From NCBI GenBank assembly GCA_964522215.1, contig CAZFVR010000005.1, positions 29,128-93,127 on the forward strand: a stretch of 64,000 nucleotides of DNA. Reading direction: 5' to 3'. Below the pieces are notes generated by a model. That model was not told the DNA's origin. It searched no databases and saw only the letters and a list, made by a program, of their open reading frames with translations. Below are positions 44,463 through 53,303 of this stretch, one piece after another; position 1 is the stretch's first letter, and every line of letters begins with the position of its first letter. A program made the position numbers and the translations under genes. This DNA comes from CAG-390 sp964522215 (GTDB lineage: Bacteria; Bacillota; Clostridia; Oscillospirales; CAG-272).

Positions 44463-44879
44463 TTATTCTTCGCTCGTCTCCTGTGTTTCGGCTTTCGGCG
44501 AGTCATCATACGCCGCGCAAAACAGCTCGCGGGCGCGGGAGGCTCCCTCCTCGCCGCCAAGCCACAGCCAGCCAAACAGTGCCTCAAGCCCCGTGGCCCG
44601 CCTGTACTCCGCCGGTGTTGCCGAGCGCGGAGTATTTGTGTGACCGATATTACGCCCCCGCCTGTAGGCGGCTGCCTCACGCTCGGTAAGCTTTGGCAAT
44701 ACCCGCTCCGCTGCCGCCGATTGCGACGTGGCGCGCACATATCTTGCCGCCGCCGCGTTGAGGGAGGCGGAGCTTGAGAGTCCCTCTCTCACCAACCGCT
44801 CACGCGCGAGTATCTCTATCACACTGTCGCCGAGATACGCCAGTGCCGCCGCCGTCAGCTCGTCACGCGGGTCAATCAA
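44463..44879 (-). CDS. mrnC: Mini-ribonuclease III
   Basis: 138 residues, standard size. A RNase III-like catalytic domain without dsRBD: ALAYLGDSVIEILARERLV (signature with catalytic Asp/Glu), RGRNIGHTNTPRSATPAEYRRATGLEALFGWLWL (read with the usual second acidic motif). In Bacillus it matures 23S rRNA ends. It overlaps the upstream SGNH gene by 8 nt, showing translational coupling. Confidence 0.93.
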   Translation of the reverse strand: MIDPRDELTAAALAYLGDSVIEILARERLVREGLSSSASLNAAAARYVRATSQSAAAERVLPKLTEREAAAYRRGRNIGHTNTPRSATPAEYRRATGLEALFGWLWLGGEEGASRARELFCAAYDDSPKAETQETSEE

Positions 44880-45981
44880 TTTGCACCCCGCACTGACTCA
44901 TGGCGCGACGGATCTCGGATCCTATCCCATCTGCCATCAGTGTAAAGCCGAGGTCGTTGGGATGCACGCCGTCCATGGTGCATTCATTCTCAAATTTGCC
45001 AAGGAAAAAGCTCTCGCCGTCCACGTAGTAGACGCGCTCGTCCCCAGCATCTCGCGCCGCGCGATAGGTGTCGATAACAACATCCTTGCGCGCCATAGCC
45101 CCCGCGCCGTTTGTGGCAACGTTGGGGCGGGTCACCATGATGATGGGCAGATCCGGCTGTGATGCGCGTATCTTTTTGTAGGTAGGCAGGTGGGTATCGC
45201 GCAGATATTCCGGGGTGGGCGCGTTGTGATCGTAATCAAGGACGAAAAGCAGCATCTCCTGCTTTGATATATAGTCGATGATGGCATCCTCTGCCAGTGC
45301 CTTGCCGGAAAAGCCGAGGTTTATGACGTTCATATTGAGATATCTTGAGAGAATGTTGGTATATACCAACCCGGGTCTTGTGGCCGCCGTGCCGTGGACT
45401 ATCGACGAGCCGTAGATGATTATCGGCTTTTTTGAACGATAGGGCAGACCCGCGCCGAGAGCGGAGCCCTCGGCAAGCCCCACATACAGCTCGGATACCA
45501 CCGAGTGGATAGGGAAATTGATGGTGAAATGCCGCATTTTGCGACTGCCGAAGCGGATTATCTGCTCATACCCGCCGTCCATATCATAGGGCGGCATAAA
45601 AACGCGGTGATAGCGCGATTCGCCGCTTTTGTAATCCTCGTAAAGATCAAAGCCCGCGCTCATGGCAAGCGTCATGTGCGAATTGCGCCCTACCACCGGC
45701 ATCACGGCCTTGATGAGTATATAGGGCGAATCGGTGGAAAAGCGCACCCGCCCGCCCGCGCTCTCGCGTGAGAGCTTAAAAACGCCCTCCGAGGTCGCGC
45801 GTGCTACATCCTCCGGCAAACGGCGAAAGATCGCCTCGCCGCGCGGATCGTAAAAGTTATACAGCTCAAAGGGATCCTCCCTTACACTGTGAAAGCAAAC
45901 ATCGGTCTCCGGAAAGGAGGTCTCAATTGCAAGGTTTTTATCTACCTCAACATATTTTTCTTTTTTTATCTCTTCCGACAT
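44872..45981 (-). CDS. SGNH/GDSL hydrolase with N-terminal beta domain (paralogue 1)
   Basis: 369 residues from ATG 45981 (AAGGAGG). The N-terminal ~170 residues form a beta-sandwich (GVFKLSRESAGGRVRFSTDS). The catalytic part shows block I IIIYGSSIVHG (nucleophile Ser), block II INLGFSGKA and block V DGVHPNDLGF (Asp/His). No signal peptide, so it should act in the cytosol on acylated sugars or similar. Its neighbour (45995-47095) is a paralogue with the same layout. Confidence 0.9.
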   Translation of the reverse strand: MSEEIKKEKYVEVDKNLAIETSFPETDVCFHSVREDPFELYNFYDPRGEAIFRRLPEDVARATSEGVFKLSRESAGGRVRFSTDSPYILIKAVMPVVGRNSHMTLAMSAGFDLYEDYKSGESRYHRVFMPPYDMDGGYEQIIRFGSRKMRHFTINFPIHSVVSELYVGLAEGSALGAGLPYRSKKPIIIYGSSIVHGTAATRPGLVYTNILSRYLNMNVINLGFSGKALAEDAIIDYISKQEMLLFVLDYDHNAPTPEYLRDTHLPTYKKIRASQPDLPIIMVTRPNVATNGAGAMARKDVVIDTYRAARDAGDERVYYVDGESFFLGKFENECTMDGVHPNDLGFTLMADGIGSEIRRAMSQCGVQID

Positions 45982-45994
45982 GAGCTGTTCCTCC

Positions 45995-47095
45995 TTATAT
46001 ATCACGCCTTATTGCGCGGCGCAGTATGCGGCCGATGGCATCCGCCATCTTCATAAAACCGAGATCGGTAGGATGCGCGGCATCCACCGTGCAGGCATCA
46101 AGCTCCGCACCGCGATATATGCCCTCGCCGTCGATATACCAAACCAGCCGGTCCCCCGCCTCGCGTGCGGCGCGGAAGCTATCCTCCACCACGCGGCGGC
46201 GCTGTTCGGAATCCGCCTCGGCGTGCGTGGCAAAATCCGGGCGCGAGAGCATTATGTAGGGAATGTTCGGGTGCGCGGCACGTATTTTTTGATACATGCG
46301 ATAGTGGGTGGTGCGAAGATGCTCCACCGTTGGCGCATTATGATCGTAATCGCTGACGAACGCGCTCATCTCAAGAGAGGCCATGTAATCGACCATCGTA
46401 TCCTCGGCACGGGCATTGCCGGAAAAGCCGAGATTTATAAAGTCGATATCAAGGCGGCGGCTTATCAGCGCCTGATAGGCAAGCCCCGGGCGAGAGGCAC
46501 ATGCGCCCTGCGTGATGGACGAGCCGTAAAAGACCACCGGCAGGCGTGTGCCGCAGTATTTGCGTCCGCCCTCAAGCACGGCATCGGCATCCAGTCCCAC
46601 CATGACCTCGGAGACCGGGGAGTAGAGCGGGAAGTTTAGGGTCAGCGCACGACGGCGGCGGGAGGGGAGGGTCATTGTCAGCTCAAAGCCGTCGGTAATG
46701 GCGGACGAGGGCTTGAACACGCCCACGAACTCCGACCCGAGATCGGTATCCTCATACACATCAAAGGAGGATGAGCCTGTCAGCGCCATGTGTGCATATT
46801 TTGTTACATAGGGCATACGCACGCGCAGTGCCAGCCGCCCGGAATCGGTGCAAAAGCGCACACGCCCGCCGGCTGTGTGACGTGCATTGCGGTGAACGCC
46901 CGCATTTACTCTTGCGGCGACCTCCTCGGGCATGCGGCAAAAATCGCCCTCACTGCGGGGATCGTAAAGACCGTAGATCTCAAACGGCTCGCACTTTATG
47001 TTATGCCATACAAGACCCTCGGAATCGGGTGCTCCCGAGACCATGTTTTTATCTACCTCGGCGGGAATGCCCGCCGCCTTGTTCTCGTCCTTCAA
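45995..47095 (-). CDS. SGNH/GDSL hydrolase with N-terminal beta domain (paralogue 2)
   Basis: 366 residues. The start is a TTG at 47095 with AAAGGAG 10 nt upstream; no ATG fits better. Block I VVFYGSSITQGACASRPG, block II FINLGFSGNA, block V DAAHPTDLGF. Same organisation as the next gene 13 nt downstream; the two match along their whole length (for example SDYDHNAPTVEHLR versus LDYDHNAPTPEYLR). A local duplication is the likely origin. Confidence 0.9.
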   Translation of the reverse strand: MKDENKAAGIPAEVDKNMVSGAPDSEGLVWHNIKCEPFEIYGLYDPRSEGDFCRMPEEVAARVNAGVHRNARHTAGGRVRFCTDSGRLALRVRMPYVTKYAHMALTGSSSFDVYEDTDLGSEFVGVFKPSSAITDGFELTMTLPSRRRRALTLNFPLYSPVSEVMVGLDADAVLEGGRKYCGTRLPVVFYGSSITQGACASRPGLAYQALISRRLDIDFINLGFSGNARAEDTMVDYMASLEMSAFVSDYDHNAPTVEHLRTTHYRMYQKIRAAHPNIPYIMLSRPDFATHAEADSEQRRRVVEDSFRAAREAGDRLVWYIDGEGIYRGAELDACTVDAAHPTDLGFMKMADAIGRILRRAIRRDI

Positions 47096-47110
47096 TTTGA
47101 TAGATCTCCT

Positions 47111-48070
47111 TTATTTTTTTATTTTGATCGCGTTGCCGATGACCGATATCTCAACCCTGCCGCCGCACTCGGCGCGCTCGCCGTCAAGCGTCCAAACGGT
47201 ATCCCCGGGCAGCTTAAAGCGGACTCTGGAGGCGCGGAAAAAGTCGATCATTTTGCAGTTGAGGTTTGATGTGAGCAGTGCCTGTACTATCTGATTCAGC
47301 TCGTCCACATTTTTGGGGCGCTTGATGAGTATTACCTCAAAAACGCCGTCGTTCAGCCCCACAAGCTCGGAGCGCAGCTTTACAAGTCCGCCCACCGAGC
47401 GCGAGTTTGCGACCCCGCCAAACACGTAATCCCCGCGCAGGGTGCGCTCGCCGTCATCGCAGATGACCTTTATCGGCTTTATGCGAAAGAATTCTTTTAT
47501 TCCCTCTATCACATACGCGGCATGCCCCACATTGTTTTTAACGTTTTGCGGCGTGGCGTAGGATGCCGCCGTAAAAGCACCAAAGGATGCGATATAGGTA
47601 AAATATCTATCCTCGCCAAAGCGGCCGATATCAAGGGTAAGATCCTCGCCGCTCGCCGCTGTTTTGGCCGCGGCGGCAAGGTCGGCTGTGGGAATGCCAA
47701 GGCTTGCGGCAAAATCATTTGTACTGCCCGCAGGAATATAGCCGATGGAGATATCATCCCCCGCACCCGACTCGATAAGGCCGGATATCACCTCGTTGAG
47801 AGTGCCGTCCCCGCCACAGCAAATAATGCGGGAATATCCCTCGGCGGCGGCCGATGCGGCAAGTCGCCTTGCGTGGCCGCGATATTCGGTAAGCACCACG
47901 GTGGGATGATAGCCCTCGGCGCAGATACCCTCTAAGATGTCAAACATGGAGGCACGCGCGCGCAAACGCCCGGATACCGGATTAATTATCAGCAAAAGAC
48001 GCTCGGGGTCGCGTGCCGCGGCCTTTGCCGACACCGCTTTTTTGTTGCTCTTTCCAATAAAAAATTTCAT
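47111..48070 (-). CDS. Diacylglycerol kinase family lipid kinase (YegS/DgkB-like)
   Basis: 319 residues. LLLIINPVSGRLRA at the start, nucleotide motif CCGGDGTLNEVISG and IPAGSTNDFAASLGIP are the DAGK catalytic-domain signatures. The C-terminal beta-sandwich is present (GLNDGVFEVILIKRP). It recycles diacylglycerol to phosphatidic acid or phosphorylates a related lipid. It heads an operon with the two SGNH hydrolases and Mini-III, from the promoter at 48125-48153. Confidence 0.92.
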   Translation of the reverse strand: MKFFIGKSNKKAVSAKAAARDPERLLLIINPVSGRLRARASMFDILEGICAEGYHPTVVLTEYRGHARRLAASAAAEGYSRIICCGGDGTLNEVISGLIESGAGDDISIGYIPAGSTNDFAASLGIPTADLAAAAKTAASGEDLTLDIGRFGEDRYFTYIASFGAFTAASYATPQNVKNNVGHAAYVIEGIKEFFRIKPIKVICDDGERTLRGDYVFGGVANSRSVGGLVKLRSELVGLNDGVFEVILIKRPKNVDELNQIVQALLTSNLNCKMIDFFRASRVRFKLPGDTVWTLDGERAECGGRVEISVIGNAIKIKK

Positions 48071-48124
48071 GTCTTTTTTCCTCTAAGATCTGCCGCACCC
48101 GCGCGGCTATACCTTTTCAATATA

Positions 48125-48153
48125 ATTATATCCGCAAAATAACAAAAAGTCAA
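48125..48153 (-). promoter_or_regulatory. Sigma-A promoter of the lipid kinase/SGNH/mrnC operon
   Basis: Minus strand TTGACT (48148-48153), 17-bp spacer, TATAAT (48125-48130). The remaining spacer up to 48409 is GC-rich with several short inverted repeats and no gene. Confidence 0.88.
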
Positions 48154-48409
48154 TAGCGAGATGAGATATGACGGGGAAATGTGTTGCGCGGGGCGAGAGG
48201 GGGCGCTTTGCGAGCTATATCGGCGCTTTGCAGCGGTCATATTCCGCGGCCGTTGCAGCAGAGTGATATGTTCCGCTCCGCGTAACGTGACAGGCACGCG
48301 AGAACGCCGAGCGTGCGGTCGCGAAAGATCATAGATCTTCGCGCGGCGAATCACTTTCTCTTTTTCGGGGCAGAATAATATCGATCATTGCAAAAGAGGT
48401 GGTATTTTC

Positions 48410-48667
48410 ATGACAAACAAACAAGCCGGGCGGATACTGATACAGGCGGCGGTCGCGGCAGCACTGGTGCCGGTGCTGATACCGGGGGCCGTCAACCTCT
48501 GCTCCGCCGCGGGGGTGAGCGGCACCGAGGCTGTTGCGGTCGCCGAAGCTGCGGCGGGAAACGACGGCTCGATCGTCAGTGCGGTGGTGGCAACCATCGT
48601 TGCCGCCGCCGTGATCCTTGTGATCATTGCCCTGATGCCGCGAAAGAGACCCGACAGAACGGAATAA
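48410..48667 (+). CDS. Small two-helix membrane protein, unknown
   Basis: 85 residues. AGAGGTGG precedes the ATG by about 7 nt. Two hydrophobic stretches (ILIQAAVAAALVPVLIPGAV; SAVVATIVAAAVILVIIALM) flank an Ala/Gly-rich linker, with a basic tail PRKRPDRTE. It has a terminator right after it, so it is a unit by itself. It stands just upstream of the phage-type cassette and could belong to it, but no family is recognised. Confidence 0.6.
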   Translation: MTNKQAGRILIQAAVAAALVPVLIPGAVNLCSAAGVSGTEAVAVAEAAAGNDGSIVSAVVATIVAAAVILVIIALMPRKRPDRTE

Positions 48668-48672
48668 GCCTT

Positions 48673-48702
48673 GCCGAGCGACTACCGCTCGGCTTTTTTT
48701 AT
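48673..48702 (+). terminator. Terminator after the small membrane protein
   Basis: GCCGAGCG, ACTAC loop, CGCTCGGC, then a T-run. Confidence 0.9.
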
Positions 48703-48824
48703 TCTCCATGTTGCCTTTGATACCCGCTGATACTCGGTGAGACTCAAAAAGGTCTGTGCGCGGGCTATAATCGACCATGGGAGCCGAAAATGAAATTTGG
48801 CAAAAAGAAAGGTTTGAATATAAA

Positions 48825-50168
48825 ATGGCATACAACATTGATCTTGAGGTAGCGGGCAAGTATATAAAGCTGCCTGCGTGCCGACGCGTTGTGGTATCCT
48901 GCAATGAGGACTACCACCTGCGCTTTAGCTTTTCCTCCGAATGGTCGGACTACACCGAAAAAACGGTACTGCTCTCGGACGGCCGTAAGCTTTACTCGGT
49001 AAAGCTCACGGGCGGCGCAACGGAATGCGACCTGCCGCGTGTGAGGGAGCCGCACATGTATGAGCTTGGCGTGATAGCGGGGACGGGTCCCGCACTTGCC
49101 ACCGTGGGTCTGCCGATACTGGTAATGCCCTCGATAAGCTCACACGCCAGCGGCACAGCGGCGGAGGCCGGCGCGCAGGACATGATAACCAAGCTTGAGG
49201 GCGCACTCTCCTCCGCCGCAGAACAGCTTGAGGGGATGGAGACCGCAACAGCCGCCGCGAATTCCGCCGCCGCTTTGGCAGGTGATGCCGCAGATGCTGC
49301 GGCATCCGCCCGCCAGAGTGCCACCTACGCCGCCACGCAGGCAACGAGCGCGGCGAGTGCGGCAAACACTGCGGCCACTGCCGCAAATTCCGCTGCCGCG
49401 GCGGCCACCGATGCGGCCGAAGCGGCAAACGACGCCGCAGATGCAGCCGAGGCGGCAGCCGCACGGCAAAAGCTGACCTTCAGCGGTGCGGTGAGTGCCG
49501 AGTATGACGGCACGGCGGCGGTAAGCGTAAGCATTCCCGCACAGCCCACCGCTCTCCCCTCCCCCGCTGCACTGACCATCACCGTAGGGCAGGACACTGT
49601 AAGCTATGACGGCTCTGCGGCAAAAACGGTAACCATCGCGGGTGGTTCGTCTGCCGCCCCCACAGCATCGGCGGGGCTTGAGACGATCCTTACCCACACC
49701 ACCACGGCCGCCGCGACCTCCTTCTCCGCCACTCTCGGGAATAACGGCGCGGCGTTCTCACTGCGGCACTGGATACTTGAGCTGCTTTTGCCCTACAGCT
49801 CAAGCGGTACGGGCACATGGGATTCGCTCTCCCTCTACGCGCCCGGGTCCTCCGGCTACGACGGCGCCTTTGAGCAGGACATGGAGAACGAGTTTTTTAT
49901 TGACCACCCCGGCAGCGGCGCGGCCGCGATACGCTTTGAGGGGGACTCGGATATGGCCTTTGGCCGCATCGACTACATAAGACGGGAGTTAAACCCCGAC
50001 GAGCCGGATATCGATACCGAGCTGATCCTCACCACCCACCCCGCCGCTACCACCACCCCGCTTACAAAGGTGGAGATAGGGCAGACCGGCGGCTATCGCC
50101 TCGATGAATACGGCCCGAGCAGTATTCCCGCCGGCACAAAGATCCGCCTTTTGGGAATTCGCTCATAA
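48825..50168 (+). CDS. Phage-type tail fibre/baseplate-like protein
   Basis: 447 residues from ATG 48825 (AAAGG upstream). The N-terminal ~100 residues (HLRFSFSSEWSDYTEKTVLL) resemble the attachment domain of Gram-positive phage receptor-binding or baseplate proteins. Residues ~120-215 are an Ala-rich heptad-like coil, typical of tail fibres. The C-terminal part is beta-rich and probably the tip. The following genes are amidase, XhlA-like and holin, the usual phage 3' order. The rest of a phage is absent. Confidence 0.78.
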   Translation: MAYNIDLEVAGKYIKLPACRRVVVSCNEDYHLRFSFSSEWSDYTEKTVLLSDGRKLYSVKLTGGATECDLPRVREPHMYELGVIAGTGPALATVGLPILVMPSISSHASGTAAEAGAQDMITKLEGALSSAAEQLEGMETATAAANSAAALAGDAADAAASARQSATYAATQATSAASAANTAATAANSAAAAATDAAEAANDAADAAEAAAARQKLTFSGAVSAEYDGTAAVSVSIPAQPTALPSPAALTITVGQDTVSYDGSAAKTVTIAGGSSAAPTASAGLETILTHTTTAAATSFSATLGNNGAAFSLRHWILELLLPYSSSGTGTWDSLSLYAPGSSGYDGAFEQDMENEFFIDHPGSGAAAIRFEGDSDMAFGRIDYIRRELNPDEPDIDTELILTTHPAATTTPLTKVEIGQTGGYRLDEYGPSSIPAGTKIRLLGIRS

Positions 50169-50233
50169 GCGGCGGGCGGCATATAATGATAGCAAAAGGA
50201 CAAAAGTATCAAGCAAAGGATGGCCGGAATATA

Positions 50234-51181
50234 ATGAAAAACAAAAAGGAAAACAAGTGCGATATTGCGATACGCGAGGCGTATCTTACAAAAAACAGCT
50301 GCTATCGTTTGGCAAGGCCTATGCAGGTTCAGGGGCTGATGCTGCACTCGATAGGCTGTCCGCAACCGCGTGCGGAGGTCTTCGCCGCGCGTTGGAACGA
50401 CCCCGAAAAGGAGGTGGCGGTACACGGCTTTATTGACGGCGACAGCGGCGAGGTGTGGCAGTTCCTGCCCTGGAACATTTGCGGCTGGCACGCGGGAGGC
50501 ACGGCGAATCTTACCCACATCGGCGTTGAGACGGGCGAGCCTCGGGGAGTGCGTTACCGCCCCTCCAGCGCGGTATTTGACATTGATGCCGAGGATATAC
50601 CCGAGGCGATGGAGTGTGCCGAGCGCACATATCGCTCCGCTGTGCGGCTGTTTGCCTACCTTTGCCGCCGCTTTGGGCTTGATCCCATGGCTGACGGTGT
50701 GGTGATAGGTCATGCCGAGGGTCACGCGCGCGGGGTGGCATCAAATCACGGCGACCCGGAGCATCTTTGGCGGCAGCTGGGGATGCGCTACACGATGGAG
50801 AGCTTTCGCCATGATGTGGCGGCGGCGATGAGCGATGCGACGGCAGAGGAGGAGTCCCCCCAAAGCCCCGATGATGCGCCGATATATGAGGTGCGGGCGG
50901 GGGACACCCTCTCTGCCATCTGCGCACGCTTTGGTGTGGACCGGCACACGTTGGCAGAGGCAAACGGTATTGTCGACCCGGAGCTTATTTATGTTGGTCA
51001 AGAAATACGGCTTTACGGCGCACGCGGCGAGTTTTATACCGTCCGCAACGGCGACACGCTTTGGGGCATTGCACGCCGCCTCCTTGGCAGCGGTGAGCGT
51101 TACCGCGAGATAGCCGCGGCAAACGGCCGAGCGGGGACAGTGATAGCCCCGGGCGAGCGACTTTGGATCCCGCGGGGGTGA
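50234..51181 (+). CDS. N-acetylmuramoyl-L-alanine amidase with two LysM domains (endolysin-like)
   Basis: 315 residues, no signal peptide. The amidase-2 domain shows zinc His in MLHSIGC, GWHAGGTAN and GHAEGHARGVASNH. Two LysM wall-binding motifs follow (~215-262, YEVRAGDTLSAICARFGVD; ~263-315, YTVRNGDTLWGIARRLLG). ATG 50234 is preceded by AAGGA at long spacing; an alternative ATG at 50186 would add 16 residues. Absence of a signal and the holin gene behind it suggest holin-dependent release. Confidence 0.9.
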   Translation: MKNKKENKCDIAIREAYLTKNSCYRLARPMQVQGLMLHSIGCPQPRAEVFAARWNDPEKEVAVHGFIDGDSGEVWQFLPWNICGWHAGGTANLTHIGVETGEPRGVRYRPSSAVFDIDAEDIPEAMECAERTYRSAVRLFAYLCRRFGLDPMADGVVIGHAEGHARGVASNHGDPEHLWRQLGMRYTMESFRHDVAAAMSDATAEEESPQSPDDAPIYEVRAGDTLSAICARFGVDRHTLAEANGIVDPELIYVGQEIRLYGARGEFYTVRNGDTLWGIARRLLGSGERYREIAAANGRAGTVIAPGERLWIPRG

Positions 51182-51185
51182 TCGG

Positions 51186-51482
51186 ATGACCACAGAGGAG
51201 CTTGCGGTAAAGCTTGAGGGCGTGGATGGGCGTGCCCGCGCCAATGCAAAACGAATAGAGGAGATAGAGCGTCATCTTGCCGAAAACGACAAGATGCTTA
51301 ACACCATCGCGCTGATAGCACAGCGGCAGGACACGATGGACAGCGACATCAAGGAGATAAAGGGGGATGTAAAGCTGCTTACAGCCAAGCCTGCGCGGCG
51401 ATGGGAGATGGTGATAGAAAAGCTTATCCTTGCCGCCGCGGCAGGCATTGCAGCGTATATTTTGGCGCGGCTTGGGCTTTGA
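51186..51482 (+). CDS. XhlA-like phage haemolysin/holin accessory protein
   Basis: 98 residues: helical coiled coil (RIEEIERHLAENDKMLNTIA, QDTMDSDIKEIKGDVKLL) followed by one C-terminal membrane helix (LILAAAAGIAAYILARLGL), the XhlA layout. It starts 4 nt after the amidase stop. Confidence 0.75.
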   Translation: MTTEELAVKLEGVDGRARANAKRIEEIERHLAENDKMLNTIALIAQRQDTMDSDIKEIKGDVKLLTAKPARRWEMVIEKLILAAAAGIAAYILARLGL

Positions 51483-51511
51483 TGGATCAAAGCGGAAAGG
51501 AGAAATATAAC

Positions 51512-51724
51512 ATGATATTAAAAAACAAAGATAAAATATTGCGCTGGTTGCGTGCGGCGGGCGTGCGCGCGCTGAAAACGGTAGCGCAGACTGCGGCGGC
51601 TACGATAGGAACTGCCGCTGTGATGGGAGAGGTACACTGGCTCGCCGTAGCCTCCGCCGCCGCGCTGGCAGGAATACTCTCTCTCCTGACCAGCCTTGCG
51701 GGACTGCCGGAATGCACAGAGTGA
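51512..51724 (+). CDS. Phage holin, r1t-like
   Basis: 70 residues from ATG 51512 (AAAGGAG 9 nt upstream). Two hydrophobic segments: ALKTVAQTAAATIGTAAVMG and HWLAVASAAALAGILSLLTS, ending LAGLPECTE, the pattern of small r1t-type holins. It would make pores for endolysin release. Last gene of the cassette. Confidence 0.85.
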   Translation: MILKNKDKILRWLRAAGVRALKTVAQTAAATIGTAAVMGEVHWLAVASAAALAGILSLLTSLAGLPECTE

Positions 51725-51766
51725 TGTTGCGCACACAGTGCAAAATATCACTGCGCAGATCACCAC

Positions 51767-51811
51767 AAAAATACCGACAGCCGAGCGAAAGCTCGGCTGT
51801 CGGTATTTTAT
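51767..51811. terminator. Bidirectional terminator between holin and ymdB
   Basis: AAAATACCGACAGCCGAGC, GAAA loop, GCTCGGCTGTCGGTATTTT. Confidence 0.94.
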
Positions 51812-51820
51812 TACCACCCG

Positions 51821-52600
51821 TCACAGGGTGCATCTTTTGATAGATACGGCGCGTTTTGTATCGGTATCGATCTCCAAAAGCACGCCCGTGGAGGTCACGC
51901 GCCCCTCCGCCATGCGAAATTTTTGCGGCATACAGCTGGTAAAGCGGCGAATTATCACATCCGCATCCACGCCGAGGACACCGTCCGCCGGGCCTGTCAT
52001 GCCGATATCGGTTATATAGGCCGTACCGCCCGGCAGGATATGCTCGTCCGCCGTCGGCACGTGCGTGTGCGTTCCCCACACCGCCGAAACGCGACCGTCA
52101 AGATATATGCCGAGCGCGATCTTCTCGGAGGTCGCCTCCGCATGGAGATCCAAAACCGCGACATCATACCTGCCCGCCTCGCGCGAAAGTATTGCATCGG
52201 CCGCGGCAAAGGGGCAGGCCAGTGACTCACCCATTGAGACATTGCCCTGAAGATTCATGCACAGCACGCGCACGCCCGCAGCACTTACCACCACCGAGCC
52301 GCTGCCCGGTGCAGCGGGAGGAAAGTTATCCGGCCGCAAAAGGGTGGGCATATCCTCGTATAGATGATAGGAATCCCTCCGTCCGAATGCGTGGTTGCCG
52401 GTGGTTATTACATCCGCGCCCGCATCAAAGATATCCCGCACATCTCGCTCGGAAATGCCGTGGATATCCGCCGCGTTCTCGCCGTTGACGATGGTGAGAT
52501 CCACATCCCACTCGCCGATGCGGCGGCGCAGATTTTTTCTTAAATATTCTACCCCGGCCGTGCCGGATACATCGCCTATGGCAAGCACACGAAGCTTCAT
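51821..52600 (-). CDS. ymdB: YmdB-type metallophosphoesterase (TIGR00282)
   Basis: 259 residues, standard length. Metal motifs: IGDVSGTAGVEYL, VNGENAADIHGIS, TTGNHAFGRRDS, DLHAEATSEK, and WGTHTHVPTADEHIL. In Bacillus the enzyme hydrolyses cyclic nucleotides and affects motility and biofilm decisions. It is the last gene of the minus-strand block, 63 nt after the ECF S component gene. Confidence 0.96.
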   Translation of the reverse strand: MKLRVLAIGDVSGTAGVEYLRKNLRRRIGEWDVDLTIVNGENAADIHGISERDVRDIFDAGADVITTGNHAFGRRDSYHLYEDMPTLLRPDNFPPAAPGSGSVVVSAAGVRVLCMNLQGNVSMGESLACPFAAADAILSREAGRYDVAVLDLHAEATSEKIALGIYLDGRVSAVWGTHTHVPTADEHILPGGTAYITDIGMTGPADGVLGVDADVIIRRFTSCMPQKFRMAEGRVTSTGVLLEIDTDTKRAVSIKRCTL

Positions 52601-52663
52601 TTATACCTATCTCCTTATTTCTGTCATATAAAGTCGATCGTAAAGCATAGTTTTACGATCGGC

Positions 52664-53248
52664 TCATTTCCGTCGTATATAGATATCACGGCGCAACACC
52701 CTGGCCAGCGGACGCGCCGCCATGATAAAGATGACGGCTCCCACCGCCGATTGCGCAAGATCCGGCGGCATGGAGGCCACGGCCGAGACCGCATTGCCGT
52801 ACACCACGGCACTCTCGTAGGCCCAGTAGCCCAAAACGTTCACTGCCGCCGCGCCCGCCAAAGCCGCAAGATTGCGCGGGCAGAGCGGGTCGCGCGAGTG
52901 CCCATCAAACAGCAGGACGGCTACAGCGCGCACACCTATCGTTGCGGGCAACCAAAGCGGATAGCCGCCGATGAGATCGGCAAGCCCCGCGCCTATCGCC
53001 GCCGCGCCAACGGCATAGGGTGCGGGCAGGAGCACTGCGGCTAAAAAGACAAAGCCATCCCCGATATGCACATACCCCTGCGCACCGGGTATTGGCAGCT
53101 TTATAAAATATGTAGCGCAAAAGATGAGCGCGGCCATAACGCCGCCTGCGGCCAGCCGCCGCGCCTCACGGTGAATATGCCGCTCGCCCGCAGGCTGCGC
53201 GGGCTTTTTTGGTTCTTTATTTTTGTTTTTTTCCTTGTGATCGGACAT
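52664..53248 (-). CDS. ECF transporter S component
   Basis: 194 residues with a charged Lys-rich N-terminus (HKEKNKNKEPKKP) and about five or six membrane helices. AALIFCATYFIKLPIPGAQG, YVHIGDGFVFLAAVLLP and ADLIGGYPLWLPATIGVRAV are typical of the vitamin-type S subunits. Position beside thiamine pyrophosphokinase suggests a thiamine-pathway substrate, yet ThiT-specific Trp motifs are not obvious. It needs a shared EcfAA'T module from elsewhere. Confidence 0.85.
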   Translation of the reverse strand: MSDHKEKNKNKEPKKPAQPAGERHIHREARRLAAGGVMAALIFCATYFIKLPIPGAQGYVHIGDGFVFLAAVLLPAPYAVGAAAIGAGLADLIGGYPLWLPATIGVRAVAVLLFDGHSRDPLCPRNLAALAGAAAVNVLGYWAYESAVVYGNAVSAVASMPPDLAQSAVGAVIFIMAARPLARVLRRDIYIRRK

Positions 53249-53303
53249 TTTTGCCTCCTCACATATATGTGACGAGTTGGATCGATATATTTTTGCTCCC
53301 GCA

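Noticed and set aside
48410..51724. Complete prophage
   Set aside because: No integrase, repressor, terminase, capsid or portal gene and no attachment-site repeats were seen; only the lysis end is present.
52601..53303. TPP riboswitch near thiN and the ECF gene
   Set aside because: No THI-box elements (CTGAGA with its partner) were found; the genes are packed and co-transcribed from upstream.
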